A DNA stretch of 64,000 nucleotides from Daucus carota subsp. sativus. Taxonomy: Eukaryota > Streptophyta > Magnoliopsida > Apiales > Apiaceae. Every line of letters begins with the position of its first letter. Positions within the stretch are counted from its first letter, which is position 1. The DNA lies in NCBI RefSeq assembly GCF_001625215.2, contig NC_030389.2, positions 43,079,454 through 43,143,453 on the forward strand, written 5' to 3'. Below, one piece after another: positions 44,356-56,321 of this stretch. The notes under the pieces are model-generated. The model was given only the letters and a program-made list of their open reading frames with translations. It was not told the DNA's origin and made no database searches. A program made the translations under genes and the position numbers.

Positions 44356-47314
44356 TCAGGCAAGATATCGGTACAAGTTTCTTCGAGTGCCATCCCTCTC
44401 CAAATATTCACGCTCAATCAAATCTTCAATTCTTTTTCCAATCACTATAGGGTCCGGCAGAAATCTTGACTGCAGATGCTTTGTGACCTCCACAATGATA
44501 TCAGTATGATCCAGCACTAGCCTTGATTTCATTATCCGTACTATTGCAGCATCAATATGATGCTTTCGGTTTTTCTCCACCCTCTGCCTTATCTCTAGTT
44601 TTTCAGAATCAGAATCCTTTTGAGCAGAAGCAGTTCTTATAGTTAGTTTGTACCTTTTGCCAGTGAAATTTTCATTCACGGAAAATAAGTCCCCCTCACT
44701 GACATCCTTGGTGTCCGGATCTTTATTCAGTACATTCTTTCCCTCGACACAAGCCAAGGAGTGCAGGCTCCTCTTTAAGTCTGATGGAGAGATCTCTGTA
44801 GCCTCCTCGATCTCTCTATAGCTATACTGATCAGCATTATTGAACATCATGAGGACACACATCTGATAAGTGGATACAGTCAACTGATGCTCTTGCCCCT
44901 TCCCAAAGATTGCCTTCAAGACAGCTGTGCCCATGTTTGTTTGCCAAGACAATCTACGGCCTGCATGAATTCCTAGGTAATAAGAGCGGAACTTCTCACA
45001 GAGAGCTGAAATTTCGGCTGGCAGGTTGCAAGTGACAGTGGGCTGGGGAGGCCATGACCCTGTCGTCATAACTTGGACAACCAATGTAGGACTGTTTAGT
45101 GTTTACCAGCTCAGCATCATGGGCCCAATAGAACCCCTGCATTGTTTCTTGAGAAGTTACCATATCCGCGAGCATTCTTTCTAATTTTAAGGTGAACTGA
45201 TATCCAAATTCAGCCTTTAGCATAAGAATCAGACTTCTCTCAGCATTTTCAGAAACATATTTTCCTGATAACAGCCGTTGAGCTAAGTGTTGCTTATAGT
45301 ATTTCTCAAAAACATCTTTCTCCTTTAAGTAACGGAGGAGCATCACTATCTTGTTAAGGGCAGCCTCAACATTCTCCTCACTGACTGCCTTCAGACCTTT
45401 CCTCAGTGTATGATCCAGAAACAATGAGACGAATTCAGCAGAGTGAGGATTCAGATTAAAGATGCTTTCAAACGACGAATCAAAAGCATTTTGAAATGTC
45501 TTATCATCGCTAAATGCCAGATATATTATATTATCATATTTCTCCTTGACATCCAAGAGGAACTTAACAAACTTTACAGGATTTCTTGCCCTTTCCATAT
45601 CAGTAACAAGCTGTTCACCGGTTTCTCTGAGGTGAGAAGCCATCACAGCCTCCATCATTGAAAGACCATCTGGAACCCCGCAAAACAAATTGTACATTTT
45701 TCTCAGGTCTTCAAGCTTGTCACCCATAAGCATATTCACTAAGCCTGGCGTATCCAAAAGCCTGGTCTTAATTTTAGGGGACAGTAAAACGACGTCCCTC
45801 CAAAGATCCATGCCAAGCTTAAGTACAGGGGTTTTATGGCTATCTGGAATATAAGTCCTGTCCATGTAACTCAGAATGTCATGGACCATCTGCAAAGCTT
45901 TCTTATGATCAACCCAATTTCTGTGGACTTCCTCCAGAAACAACTCATCTTTGGCCTCTTCTAAACCTTTTGAAATCTCTTTTAGGTGGTCAGTCATAGT
46001 GGACTCTACCCCTGTATACAGCATCTCGCCAAAGTTGTGCAATACCATTTCATATGCATCTCTAAGACAATGAAGAAAACATATAAGAAACATCATCTTG
46101 CAGACTTTGCAGTCACAAGGCATTGCATATATGAGTCTGTAAACTTCGAGCAGTATCCAGATATCACAATAAATCTTTGCAGATTCTAACATACACAATT
46201 TTAATGAAATTTTACGAGCAGAAAGGTAAATGATGCAGTTATAAATGCAATTTTAATGAAATATTGTGAGCAGAAAGGTAAATGGTGCAACTACAAATGC
46301 AATTTGAATGAAATCTTACGAGCAGAAAGGTAAATGATGCAGCTACAAAGGCAATTTTAATGAAATCTTACAAGCAGAAAGGTAAATGATGAACATCTTC
46401 AACAATGCAAAAAATTTGATGGTAAGAGCTAGTGTGTGTCAAGTAGATCAAAAGCTCAGCGAAAAACCCTAGTTAAACAAAGAGAGGGAGCTTGAGTTGG
46501 GAATTAATATGCAAGGTTATTGTTATATTTCTAGAATGCGTCTCTCAAGTGCAAATTGCTATATATTTAACCTCAGCCCGATTTCCTTTTTTGTTATGAA
46601 ATATATCATTTAAGAATTCTGTATCAATTCTTCAATCGTGTATTGTAATAATAGAACAACGTTATAATTGTCCACATGTGATAATGGGTAACATTAGCTT
46701 AAAAGTATCATGGCCCGATTTCTTTTTTCTATATGACATATACCATTTAAGAATCGATTTTGTATCAAATTCAATTGTTTATAATTAAAGTGTGACAATG
46801 GATAACATTAGTTTAAAAGTATTACTGCAAGAAACAATTTCCCAAATCAAAACTCCATGTGTCTATCACATAATTTTCCAATAGGGTGATTCTTCAATAT
46901 CTAATTTAAAATTATCTCATTTTTATATATCTGCGGACTGATGGAATTAATGGGAAGTCCCAGATATGATAAATGTTTACAGATGTTTCAAGACTAGTAG
47001 CAAAATACACTTTAAGATCCTGTTACATGTATCAGAGTGAATAACAATCAACAAGATGCAAGCAACTTTGACAAACATAAACAAGAGAAATGCAGTAGCA
47101 AACAATTCACTGGTGCAACTGAAAATCAATGCAAAAGAGTAAATAAGTGAAAGATTGAGGCTTACCTATAGAGTTCCTCGTAGCTAAGACGAAAAGCATT
47201 GTAATTGTAGATTTCACTGATAGCATGCTCCAATTTTTTCCAAATCTTCTCGGCATACTTGGCATCAACAACCTTGCGCCTCTTAAATTTTTGTTCCTTC
47301 CGATTAATATCCAT
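44356..47314 (-). pseudogene. CUL3-like: CUL3-like gene A3, 7-bp duplication frameshift
   Basis: Exon 1 is 47314-47166, the intron 47165-46062 and exon 2 46061-44356. Near 45095-45105 the sequence reads ggactgtttagtgtttaccag where A1 reads ggactgtttaccag. The 7 extra bases shift the frame after HDAELVN, and translation ends about 35 codons later. The downstream half of the protein, including the neddylation motif, is out of frame but otherwise undamaged. The upstream half keeps RLSYEELYRDAYEMV, the stalk deletion and YYKQHLAQRLL. If translated it would be a scaffold that lacks the C-terminal winged-helix part. Confidence 0.88.
46197..46392. repeat. 52-bp minisatellite in the A3 intron, ~4 copies
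   Basis: Same four-unit array as in A1 and A4, with gagcagaaaggtaaatg and aagcagaaaggtaaatg cores. Confidence 0.85.
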
Positions 47315-49250
47315 CTCTTCAACTCTTAACTCAATCTACGGATGTACCATTCGGAAAATGAACTCGATCAGCACAATCATGTAGTACAAAATTGATCAGA
47401 ATTGAACTGACTTTAACATAAACACTTTTTTTAAGGAGAATACAGACACAACACAATCATACCATACAAAATTCTTATGCATGTAATTAATCAGTCTAAG
47501 AAAGAACAAGAATTAAAGAAATGATCAGAATTTTTTTTTAAACAGATTGTACTTGAGGAAAACACCAACCTGCTCTAGCTCTTTTCAATGTAAATTGGTA
47601 CTTAAAATATTGAACCTTGCTTTGAAATCTTGTAAGTTGCAGAGAATGAACTCAAGAAATCCTTTTAATTTAGTTGAGTACGTATTCACTTTAAGAGTAA
47701 TGCTCCCTACATAAAATTACAAAATTTGTTACTTATGGATTTCAAAAGATGATATAAACGCTTAAGAAGTACTCCCTCGGTCCCATTCACATTTCTATTT
47801 TTGTTGGTCAAACTGAAAATTTATATCTTAAAGTTTATTTAAAATTATTTCTAATGATATATTTTTAATTTTTACAGTATCAATTAATAAAATATTAATA
47901 AATTTCAGTCAAACTTTAGTCAATTTGATTGGCACAAAACCAAATGTGACAACTAAAATGGGACGGAGGGAGTAATGACTAATGCATGCTAACTACACAA
48001 AATTACAAAATCAGTTACAACTTTTCTAAAGAGTGATGTGTCTATCCATATCCAAGTATAAAGTAGTATTAATTAAGATGTCGGTCATTTTTCTCATGCA
48101 TGTTTCTCATTTTATTTAAATATATTTTAATTTGTTTTATTTATAATTTTTTCTTTCATGTTCTCATTATACATAAACAGTTTAAGATGAATATTATTTT
48201 GTTAATTTTTTTTGCCACATGTTATTTTATATTTACCGTACATAGTTATTAATCTTTATATATTATTAAATTCATTTCACAAGTAACAAGCATATATCAT
48301 AAAAGTTCATGGTATAACATTTTTATAAAATAATATAACTAGAATAAAAGGAAAATAAAATCTTGACAATAGAAATATGATCAACTTTGTCATGATAGTC
48401 GAAAATTATTTAAACTAATTAAAATTATTAAAATAATAAATGAGAAGCGCAACAAAATAACAAAAAAAATCAAACGACTAATAACTAATTCAAAAAGATA
48501 CATATCAAAAGATTTTATGTACTTAATCATATTCATAATTTAAAATAAGGAATTACAACAAATCTGCATTATTTATGGTTTATTTTGCTAGCTCCTTTAC
48601 TTTGAGATTATCTTCAATTTTTAATTTATGTTTAAATATTTAAATTGTAATAATAACCTATAATGGCATTAAATATGTGAGGATCAGAGGGAATTAAATA
48701 ACTAGCAATCTAGCATTATTGTTTATAAGATGCATTCTGTTCAATATCCTCCTATTTCTCATTTGTGACTTCCACATTACAAGTTTGATCTCATTTTGTA
48801 AGAACTCCAAGTAATTGTTACAAGAAATGTTCAAATTTTCGAATGTGTTAATTTGTTTTGTTTGTCTAATTTATTTATAGTGTTGACCTTAACCATCAGG
48901 ATTGGTCTGTATACAAGACTGATCAACAGCAAGCTTAATGAAGGACTACATAATCACTATTACTAAGCCTGTGATACAAGGAATACCATACTTACCTCAG
49001 ACAAGCTTCCTTCTGTTAAACATATTGCCTGTAATATGAAGTTTTATGCCATGTAGCTAAAATTGAGTTGATCAGAGAAATTGGCTCAAACACCCGAATA
49101 AGCATAGAAAATTAATCCTTTACGGCTTGCAAGTTGCAAAGATTCAAAAATATATTTACGTTAAATGTGATATAAAATTGGTGTACAATACTCCAACGAT
49201 AAACAAGGTGACTTGAAAAAATTCTAGTGTCATCCTAAAGTTGTATATAA
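47315..49250. other. 5' flank of A3 and spacer before relic C3
   Basis: Closely matches 8372-10271 of unit 1, including the MITE site. No gene recognised. Confidence 0.6.
47772..47972. mobile_element. Stowaway-like MITE
   Basis: CTCCCTCGGTCCC to GGGACGGAGGGAG between TA dinucleotides, at the same site as in units 1, 2 and 4. Confidence 0.85.
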
Positions 49251-50024
49251 GGCAAGATCGGTACAAGTTTCTTGCTGTGTCGTGCCCATCCAAGTACTCA
49301 CACTCAATCAAATACCTTATTCTTGTCTCCATCAATAAGGGTTCACCTGAAATCTGAACTGCAGATGCTTTATGACTTCTGCAATAAATTTTGTAGCCTG
49401 CTTTTAACGCGATGGAAGGATATCTGTAGCCTGCTTGATCCCTTTATGTACTGATCAGCACCATTGAATGAAGATCATGAGGACACACATCTCATATGTA
49501 GATACATTCAGCTTATTTTTTTTCTGTGACTTCCCAAAGGTTGCATTTTAAGTCCAAAGTGCACATGTTAGTTAAGCCAAGACAAGAATCTGTGTGTTCT
49601 CCTAGAAAATAAGAGCGGAACTTCTCACACAGAGCTGACATTTCAGATGGCAGGTTGCAAGTGACAATGGGCAAGATCTTAATATATATTGTCATTTGTA
49701 CATTGAGGTAGTTCCGAACTCTTTTTATTTCTTCACTTCGACGTATCAGTTTTCTTCAAGTAGGCCTGACAATCACAGTGTTCATTAAGCTTCCAAAAAT
49801 AAATCTTGTAAAACTCATCAAGAAAAGATAGCTCAAAATAATCCCTGTAGGCTGCGTGTCCTAACTCTTACGACATCTTAATTCCTTTTTGTGTTTTATA
49901 ATATTTGACTCCTGTAATCGGACTGAGACGATATCATCTGATCAAGAAGTCATTTTTTGGTTTGTGCCACTTCATAGTTGATTAATCTTGCCAAAGTTGT
50001 GCAATACCATATTATAAGCATTTC
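49251..50024 (-). pseudogene. Decayed CUL3-like relic C3, mosaic
   Basis: The left part (49251-49512) matches C1 and C4. From about 49513 to about 49990 it matches C2 instead, for example tttctgtgacttcccaaagg and gacaagaatctgtgtgttct. After about 50005 it returns to the C1 type (ttataagcatttctg). The cullin segment PIVTCNLPSEMSALCEKFRS is readable on the minus strand. Non-functional. Confidence 0.8.
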
Positions 50025-52028
50025 TGGAACATTAAAGAAAACATATTAGAAACATCCTCGTTTGTATAAAAAGTTGTTAGCAACAGAAATTGGGCTGTAC
50101 ATAGGAATTAGTAACATGAAAAAAGGGATTAAACTGGACGATACTAGCTCATAAAGTGGATTTTATAATCTATTTTATTAAATTTCTTTTTCAACATGTA
50201 TTCCATCATCAATTCATCATGTTATCCCAAGTGCAAGAAGATTTTAGAATTCAGCTAAAAGATCTTGATAGGCATCGGAAGATAAACATAGACAACCATC
50301 CCGGAGTGAGTTTACAATTGGATAGGCCCAGCAGAGTGCTTTCACCGTTTGTATTTTTTTCGATCTCCAGTTGCACCTAATTATTTAGTGAAATTCAGAC
50401 ACAACACAATCATACAGTACAAAATTGTTAAAAGGAAAAAAAAGTGAACTGATACAAATACTAATATGCATGTAAATAAGTCAAGAAAGAACAAGAATGA
50501 AAGAAATGATCAGCAGAAAAATGTTAATAACATTGTAATTAAGAAAAAGACTAATCCGGGCTAGCTTCTTTAAAGGTGAATTAGTGAAAGACTGCACCTT
50601 TCTTTAAAAGTTTTTGAGTTGCAGAGAAGTGAATTGAAGAACCCTTTGAATTTACTCCAGGCTATTAGCACATACTCAACTTAAATAGGTGCCTCACTTG
50701 ATTTTGTAATTAATCTGGAAAAATTGAATCTTTTGGATTTTTGAATATTAAGAGAAGTGCTAGGTATCTGAATTGGGTATTATAAAAGGTTCATGAATGA
50801 TGTGGCGGAGAATATACGCTATTTCTATTATCATTCGCGGGTAAAATGAAGATATTAATTGGCGTGGTTGATGTGAAGGAGGTCAGTCTCATTTATTATC
50901 TTCGTAACCGACAATGTCTTTTGCAATTTTTTTTTTCTGGAATCAATTTGAGGTCCCTGACATTTTCCTGTAATGATATCAGGTTCACCATAAAAGATCC
51001 TGTAATGATATCTGGTTCACCAAAAAAGATAGATCCACTTTTTCAGAAAAAGAAATGAATAAAATCTACGTGGCTATATAAATATTTTGACATTAACAAA
51101 AATCAACGTATTCATTTCGAAAAGAATCTACTGGCAACAGTTTGATTCATATTAGACTCTAACATTTTCATGCTAAGCACCAAATTTCATTTTCATACAT
51201 AATTTCATTTTCAAACATTCACGAATCATTTTGGCGTCTCTAGCATTTCACATTTAAACGGGGTTATTTCAACAAGACCAAATATAAGGAGATCTCATGA
51301 GACCTGAGGGCCTCAACGTACCATCAATTTTGTTCCAACTTTTCAACCCTGCAAAAAGTATTCAAGCCTTACAGCAAAACAAGTGTATGTTGGTCAAGAC
51401 AGAAGAGTGTACTGTTAGTATTAGTTACCCAGGCAAAATGCATGAGCCATGGAGCTATCAGTTCTGAGTTGTCTATATATAGAGAAACATACCTGCTCAA
51501 CACAAAGCCATATGAAAAATCTCTTGCATTGTAAAGTGAGGATTAGAGGGAACTAAACATGCAGCATTGTTGTTTGATTACACTTTATGTTTAGTTTCCT
51601 CTAATATCTTACCTGTGGCTTTCACTTCTCTCCGCGTTCATTAAAACTCCTCTTCACCGCACATCTCCTTGATTCTACTGTGTATTGCCCTATGTGAGAA
51701 TCGCAGGGAATTAAATAGCCAGCATCTTTGTTTATAAGATGCATTCTGTTTAATTTCCTCCGATATCTCATTTGTGGCTTGCACAATATTAGTTTCATCT
51801 CATTTCGCAAGAACTTCAAGAAATACTAACAAGAAATGTAGCTATAAGAGATTTGACTAAAGAATAAGGCTCAGAATCCCGAATAAGCAAGCATTTATCC
51901 TTTACAGATCGCAAACATTCAAAAAAAGACAAATTTATGGTTTAAAAGGAAATATATTCAGAGTACTATACTCCAACAGTAAATAAAGATGAGTTCAAGA
52001 TATCTGGTAATATCCTAAAGTTGCAGAC
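50025..52028. other. Conserved spacer between C3 and B3
   Basis: Same organisation as the other C-B spacers. A 7-bp loss is visible near 51534 (attgtaaagtgagg for attgtaaagtcttaagtgagg). No gene recognised. Confidence 0.6.
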
Positions 52029-52040
52029 TCAGGCAAGATA

Positions 52041-55015
52041 TCAGTACAAGTTTCTTTGAGTGCCATCCCTTTCCAAATATTCACGCTCAATCAAACTCTC
52101 AATTCTTCTTCCAATCACTATAGGGTCTGCCAGGAATCTTGGCTGCAGATGCTCTGTGACCTCCGCGATGATATCAGTATGATCCAACACTCGCCTTGAT
52201 TTCATTATTCGTACTATTGCAGCATCAATATGATGATTTCGGTTATTCTCCACTCTCTGCCTTATCTCTACTTTCTTAGGATCAGATTCCTTTTCAGCTG
52301 AAACAGTTCTTATAGTTAGTTTGTAACTTTTGCCAATGAAATTTTCATTCACGGAAAATAAATCCCCCTCACTGACATCCTTGGTCTCCGGATCTTTTTT
52401 CAGTACATTCTTTCCCTCGACACAAGCCAAGGAGTGCAGGCTCCTCTTCAAGTCTGATGGAGGGATCTCTGTAGCCTCCTGGATCTCTCTATAGCTATAC
52501 TGATCAGCATTATTGAACATCATGAGGACACACATCTGATAAGTAGATACGGTCAACTGATGCTCTTGTCCCTTCCCAAAGATTGCCTTCAAGACAGCTG
52601 TGCCCATGTTAGTTTGCCAAGACAATCTACGGCCTGCATGAATTTCTAGATAATAATAGCGGAACTTCTCACAGAGAGCTGACATTTCAGCTGGCAGGTT
52701 GCAAGTGACAGTGGGCTGGGGAGGCCATGACCCTGTCGTCAGAACTTGGACTATAAATGTAGGGCTGTCTACCAGCTCAGCATCATGGGCCCAATAGAAC
52801 CCCAGCATTGTTTCTTGAGAGGTTATCATGTCCGCGAGCATTCTTTCTGCTTTTAAAGTGAACTGATATCCAAATTCAGTCTTTAGCATAACAATCAGAC
52901 TTCTCTCAGCATTGTAAGAAACAGTTTTTGCTGACAACAGCCGTTGAGCTAAGTGTTGCTTATAGTATTTCTCAAAAACATCTTTCTCCTTTAAGAAACG
53001 GAGGAGCACCACTATCTTGTTAAGAGCAGCCTCAACATTCTCCTCACTGACTACCTTCAGACCTTTCCTCAATGTATAATCCAGAAATAATGAGATGAAT
53101 TCAGAAGAGCGAGGATTCAGATTAAAGATGCTTTCAAACGACGAATCAAAAGCATTTTGAAATGTCTTATCATCACAAAATGCCAGATATATTATTTTAT
53201 CATATTTCTCCTTGACATCCAAGAGGAACTTAACAAACTTCACAGGATTTCTTGCCCTTTCCGTATCAGCAACAAGCTGTTCACCGGTTTCTCTGAGGTG
53301 AGAAGTCATCACAGCCTTCATCGTTGAAAGACCATCAGGAACCCCGTGAAACAAATTATACATTCTTCTCAGGTCCTCAATCTTGTCATCCATAAGCATA
53401 TTCACTAAGCCCGGCGTATCCAAAAGCCTGGTCTTAATTTTAGGGGACTGTAAAACAATGTCCCTCCAAAGGTGCATGCCAAGCTCACGTACAGGGGTTT
53501 TATGGTTATGTGGAATATAAGTCCTGTCCATGTACCTCAGAATGTCATGGATCATCAGCAACACTGTCCTATTCTTAACCCAATTTTTGAAGACTTCCTC
53601 CAGAAACAAATCACCTTCGGCCTCTGCTAAACGTTTTGAAATCTCCCTTAGGCGGTTAGTCATAGTGGACTCTACCCCTGTATACAGCATCTCGCCAAAG
53701 TTGTGCAATACCATATCATATGCATCTCTAAGACAATGAAGAAAACATATTAGAAACATCATCTTACAGACTTTGCAGTCACAAGTTATTGCATATATGA
53801 GTCTGTAAACTTCGAGCAGTATCCAGATATCACAATAAATCTTTGCAGATTCTAACATACACAATTTTAATGAAATCTTTCAAGCAGAAAGGTAAATGAT
53901 GCATCTACAAATGCAATTTTAAAGAAATCTTACAAGCAGAAAGGTAAATTATGCAACTTGTCTTTTTCGAAATCTAGATAATATTTTACTCAATCATATG
54001 GTACTATCATAAAATTATTATATTAAGTGTAAAGAATAGTACTTATCAACATTATAAAGTATCTAATATCATCTCTAAGAGCATAATAACTGAAATATAA
54101 ATTTAGAATACTCGGTAAGTTGCCCAAAGCACGCCATTTTACTATAATTACCTTTCACAGTTTTCCCTTGTATCAAGTATATATACCTTAACTGTCAAAG
54201 CTATAACAACAAAACAAATCTAATTTCAGGGAAATAATATCTTCAGCAATGCAAAAAACTTGACTATAAGAGCCGGTGCGTGTCAATTAGATCAAAAGCT
54301 CAGCGAAAAAACCTAGTTGAACAAAGAGAGGGAGCTTGAGTTGGGAATTAATATGCAAGGTTATTGTTATATTTCTAAAATGCGTCTCTTAAGTGCACAT
54401 TGCTATATATTTAACCTCAGCCCGGTTTCATCTTTCGTTATGACACATACCATTTAAGAATTCTGTATCGAATTCAATTGTGTATAGTAATAATAGTATA
54501 GAACAACGTTATAATTGTCCACGTGTGACAATGGGTAACATAAGCCAAAGTATCAGCGCGATAAACAATTTCCCAAATCAAAAGTCCCTGTAACTATAAC
54601 ATAATTTTCCAATAGGGTGCTCCTTTAATATTTAATCTAAAATGGTCTAAAAATCATTTATATATCTGCAGACTGATGGAATTAATTGGATTCTGTTACA
54701 TGTATCAGAGGGAATACCAATCAACAAGATGCAAGCAACTTTGACAACATACACACGAAAACAAACAAAACAAAATTCCACATAAAATGCAGCAGCAAAC
54801 AATTCACTGGTGCAACTGAAAATCAATTTAATTAAGAGAATAAATAAGTGAAAGATTGAGGCTTACCTCTGGAGCTCATGGTAACTAAGAAGCCTACCAT
54901 TGTGATTGTAAATTTCATTGATAGCATGCTCCAATTTCTTCCAAATCTTCTCGGCATACTTGGCATCAACAACCTTGCGCCTCTTAAAATTCTGTTCCTT
55001 CTGATTATCATCCAT
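52041..55015 (-). CDS. CUL3-like: Short CUL3-like cullin B3, C-terminal nonsense change
   Basis: Exon 1 is 55015-54867, the intron 54866-53728 and exon 2 53727-52041, giving 611 residues. It is almost identical to B2, sharing the ELQR reading (Gln for Tyr) at the adaptor-binding helix. The final codons read NLY then TGA, because the CGA of the other copies became TGA (base 52043). The conserved RYLA end of cullins is therefore missing; the old stop lies at 52029-52031. The neddylation motif IVRIMK is intact. Loss of the last four residues could weaken folding of the terminal winged helix, so the gene may be nonfunctional or recently inactivated. Its upstream region still has the empty retrotransposon site. 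Confidence 0.82.
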
Positions 55016-56321
55016 CTCTCCAGCTCTTGGCTCAATCTACTACTGTATCATTCACAAAAAATGAACTAAATCAGCACAATCATGTAGTACAAAATTGATC
55101 AGAAGTGAACTGACATTAACATATACACTTTTTTATCAAGTAGAATCAGACACAACAATCATACAGTACAAAATTGTTATGCATGTAATTATAAGTCTAA
55201 GAAAGAACAAGAATTAAAGAAATGATCAGCAGTTTTTTTAAAGGTAAATGACTAGTACTTAAAAGATTGCACCTTGCTTTGAAATCTTTGAAGCAGGAGA
55301 GAATGAATTCAGGGATTCTTTTAATTTAGTTGAGACTCCGGTACATATTCACTTTAGAAGTAATGCTACCTACACAAAATTACAAAATCAGTTACTTATG
55401 GATTTCTACGAGAATGATATACTCACTTAAGGAGTAATGAGTAATGCATGCTAACTACACAAAATTACAAAATCAGTTACAGTTTTTTAAGAGAATGATG
55501 TGTCCAGTGAAGTATAAAGTTACCTAGTATTAATTATGCTATCGGGTCATTTTTGTGGTACATGTTTATCATTTTATTTAAGAGTAAAGTGCATTTTGTG
55601 TATCTGCACTTGCAATACTGCACTTCTAAAACATAGTAAAGTGTATTTATATTTTTCTGTCATATTTTCATTATACATAAACTGTTGAGATGAATATTAT
55701 TTGTTATACTTATATTTATTGAACATAGTTATTAATCTTTAAATATTATTAAATTCATTTCGCAAATAACAAGCACATATAAAAAAAATCATGGTGCAAC
55801 ATTTTTATAAAATAATATAACTACAATAAAAAGAAAATAAAACCTTGGAAATATAACTTTAATCAATTTTGTCACGCCAGTCGAAAATTATTTAAACTAA
55901 TTAGAGTTATTAAATAGTAAATGATTAGTGCATTATGTCAGGATTGGAGGGAATTAAATAGTTAGCATTCTAATTTCAAGTGCATTTATTTCTTCCACTC
56001 TTCAGTTAAATCTCACATGGAGAATTAGTAACAATCTGCTTGCTGGTTTTTCACAGACAAGCCTTACTTCTGTTGAAGAAAACCATATATCAGGTGTTAA
56101 CCAGTCGATGGAAATTTTACACCATTGTAGCTATAAGAGAGTTGATCAGAGAATATGGCTCAGAATCCCGAATAAGCAAGCATTTATCCTTTACAGATCG
56201 CAAATATTCAAAAAAAGAGAGACAAATTTATGCTTTAAAAGGAAAATTATTCAGAGTACTATACTCCAACAGAAAATAAAGATGAGCTGAAGATATCTGG
56301 TAATAGCCTGAAGTTGCAGAG
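55016..56321. other. B3 5' flank and A4 3' flank, with empty retrotransposon site
   Basis: Matches 30967-31228 plus 43305-44355 with the retrotransposon removed. The site accttgctttgaaatc lies at 55271-55286. No gene recognised. Confidence 0.7.

Noticed and set aside
50156-50380. 74-codon plus-strand frame also seen at 62120
   Set aside because: Depends on the length of a T run and is not kept in units 1 and 2; low-complexity start and no known domain.
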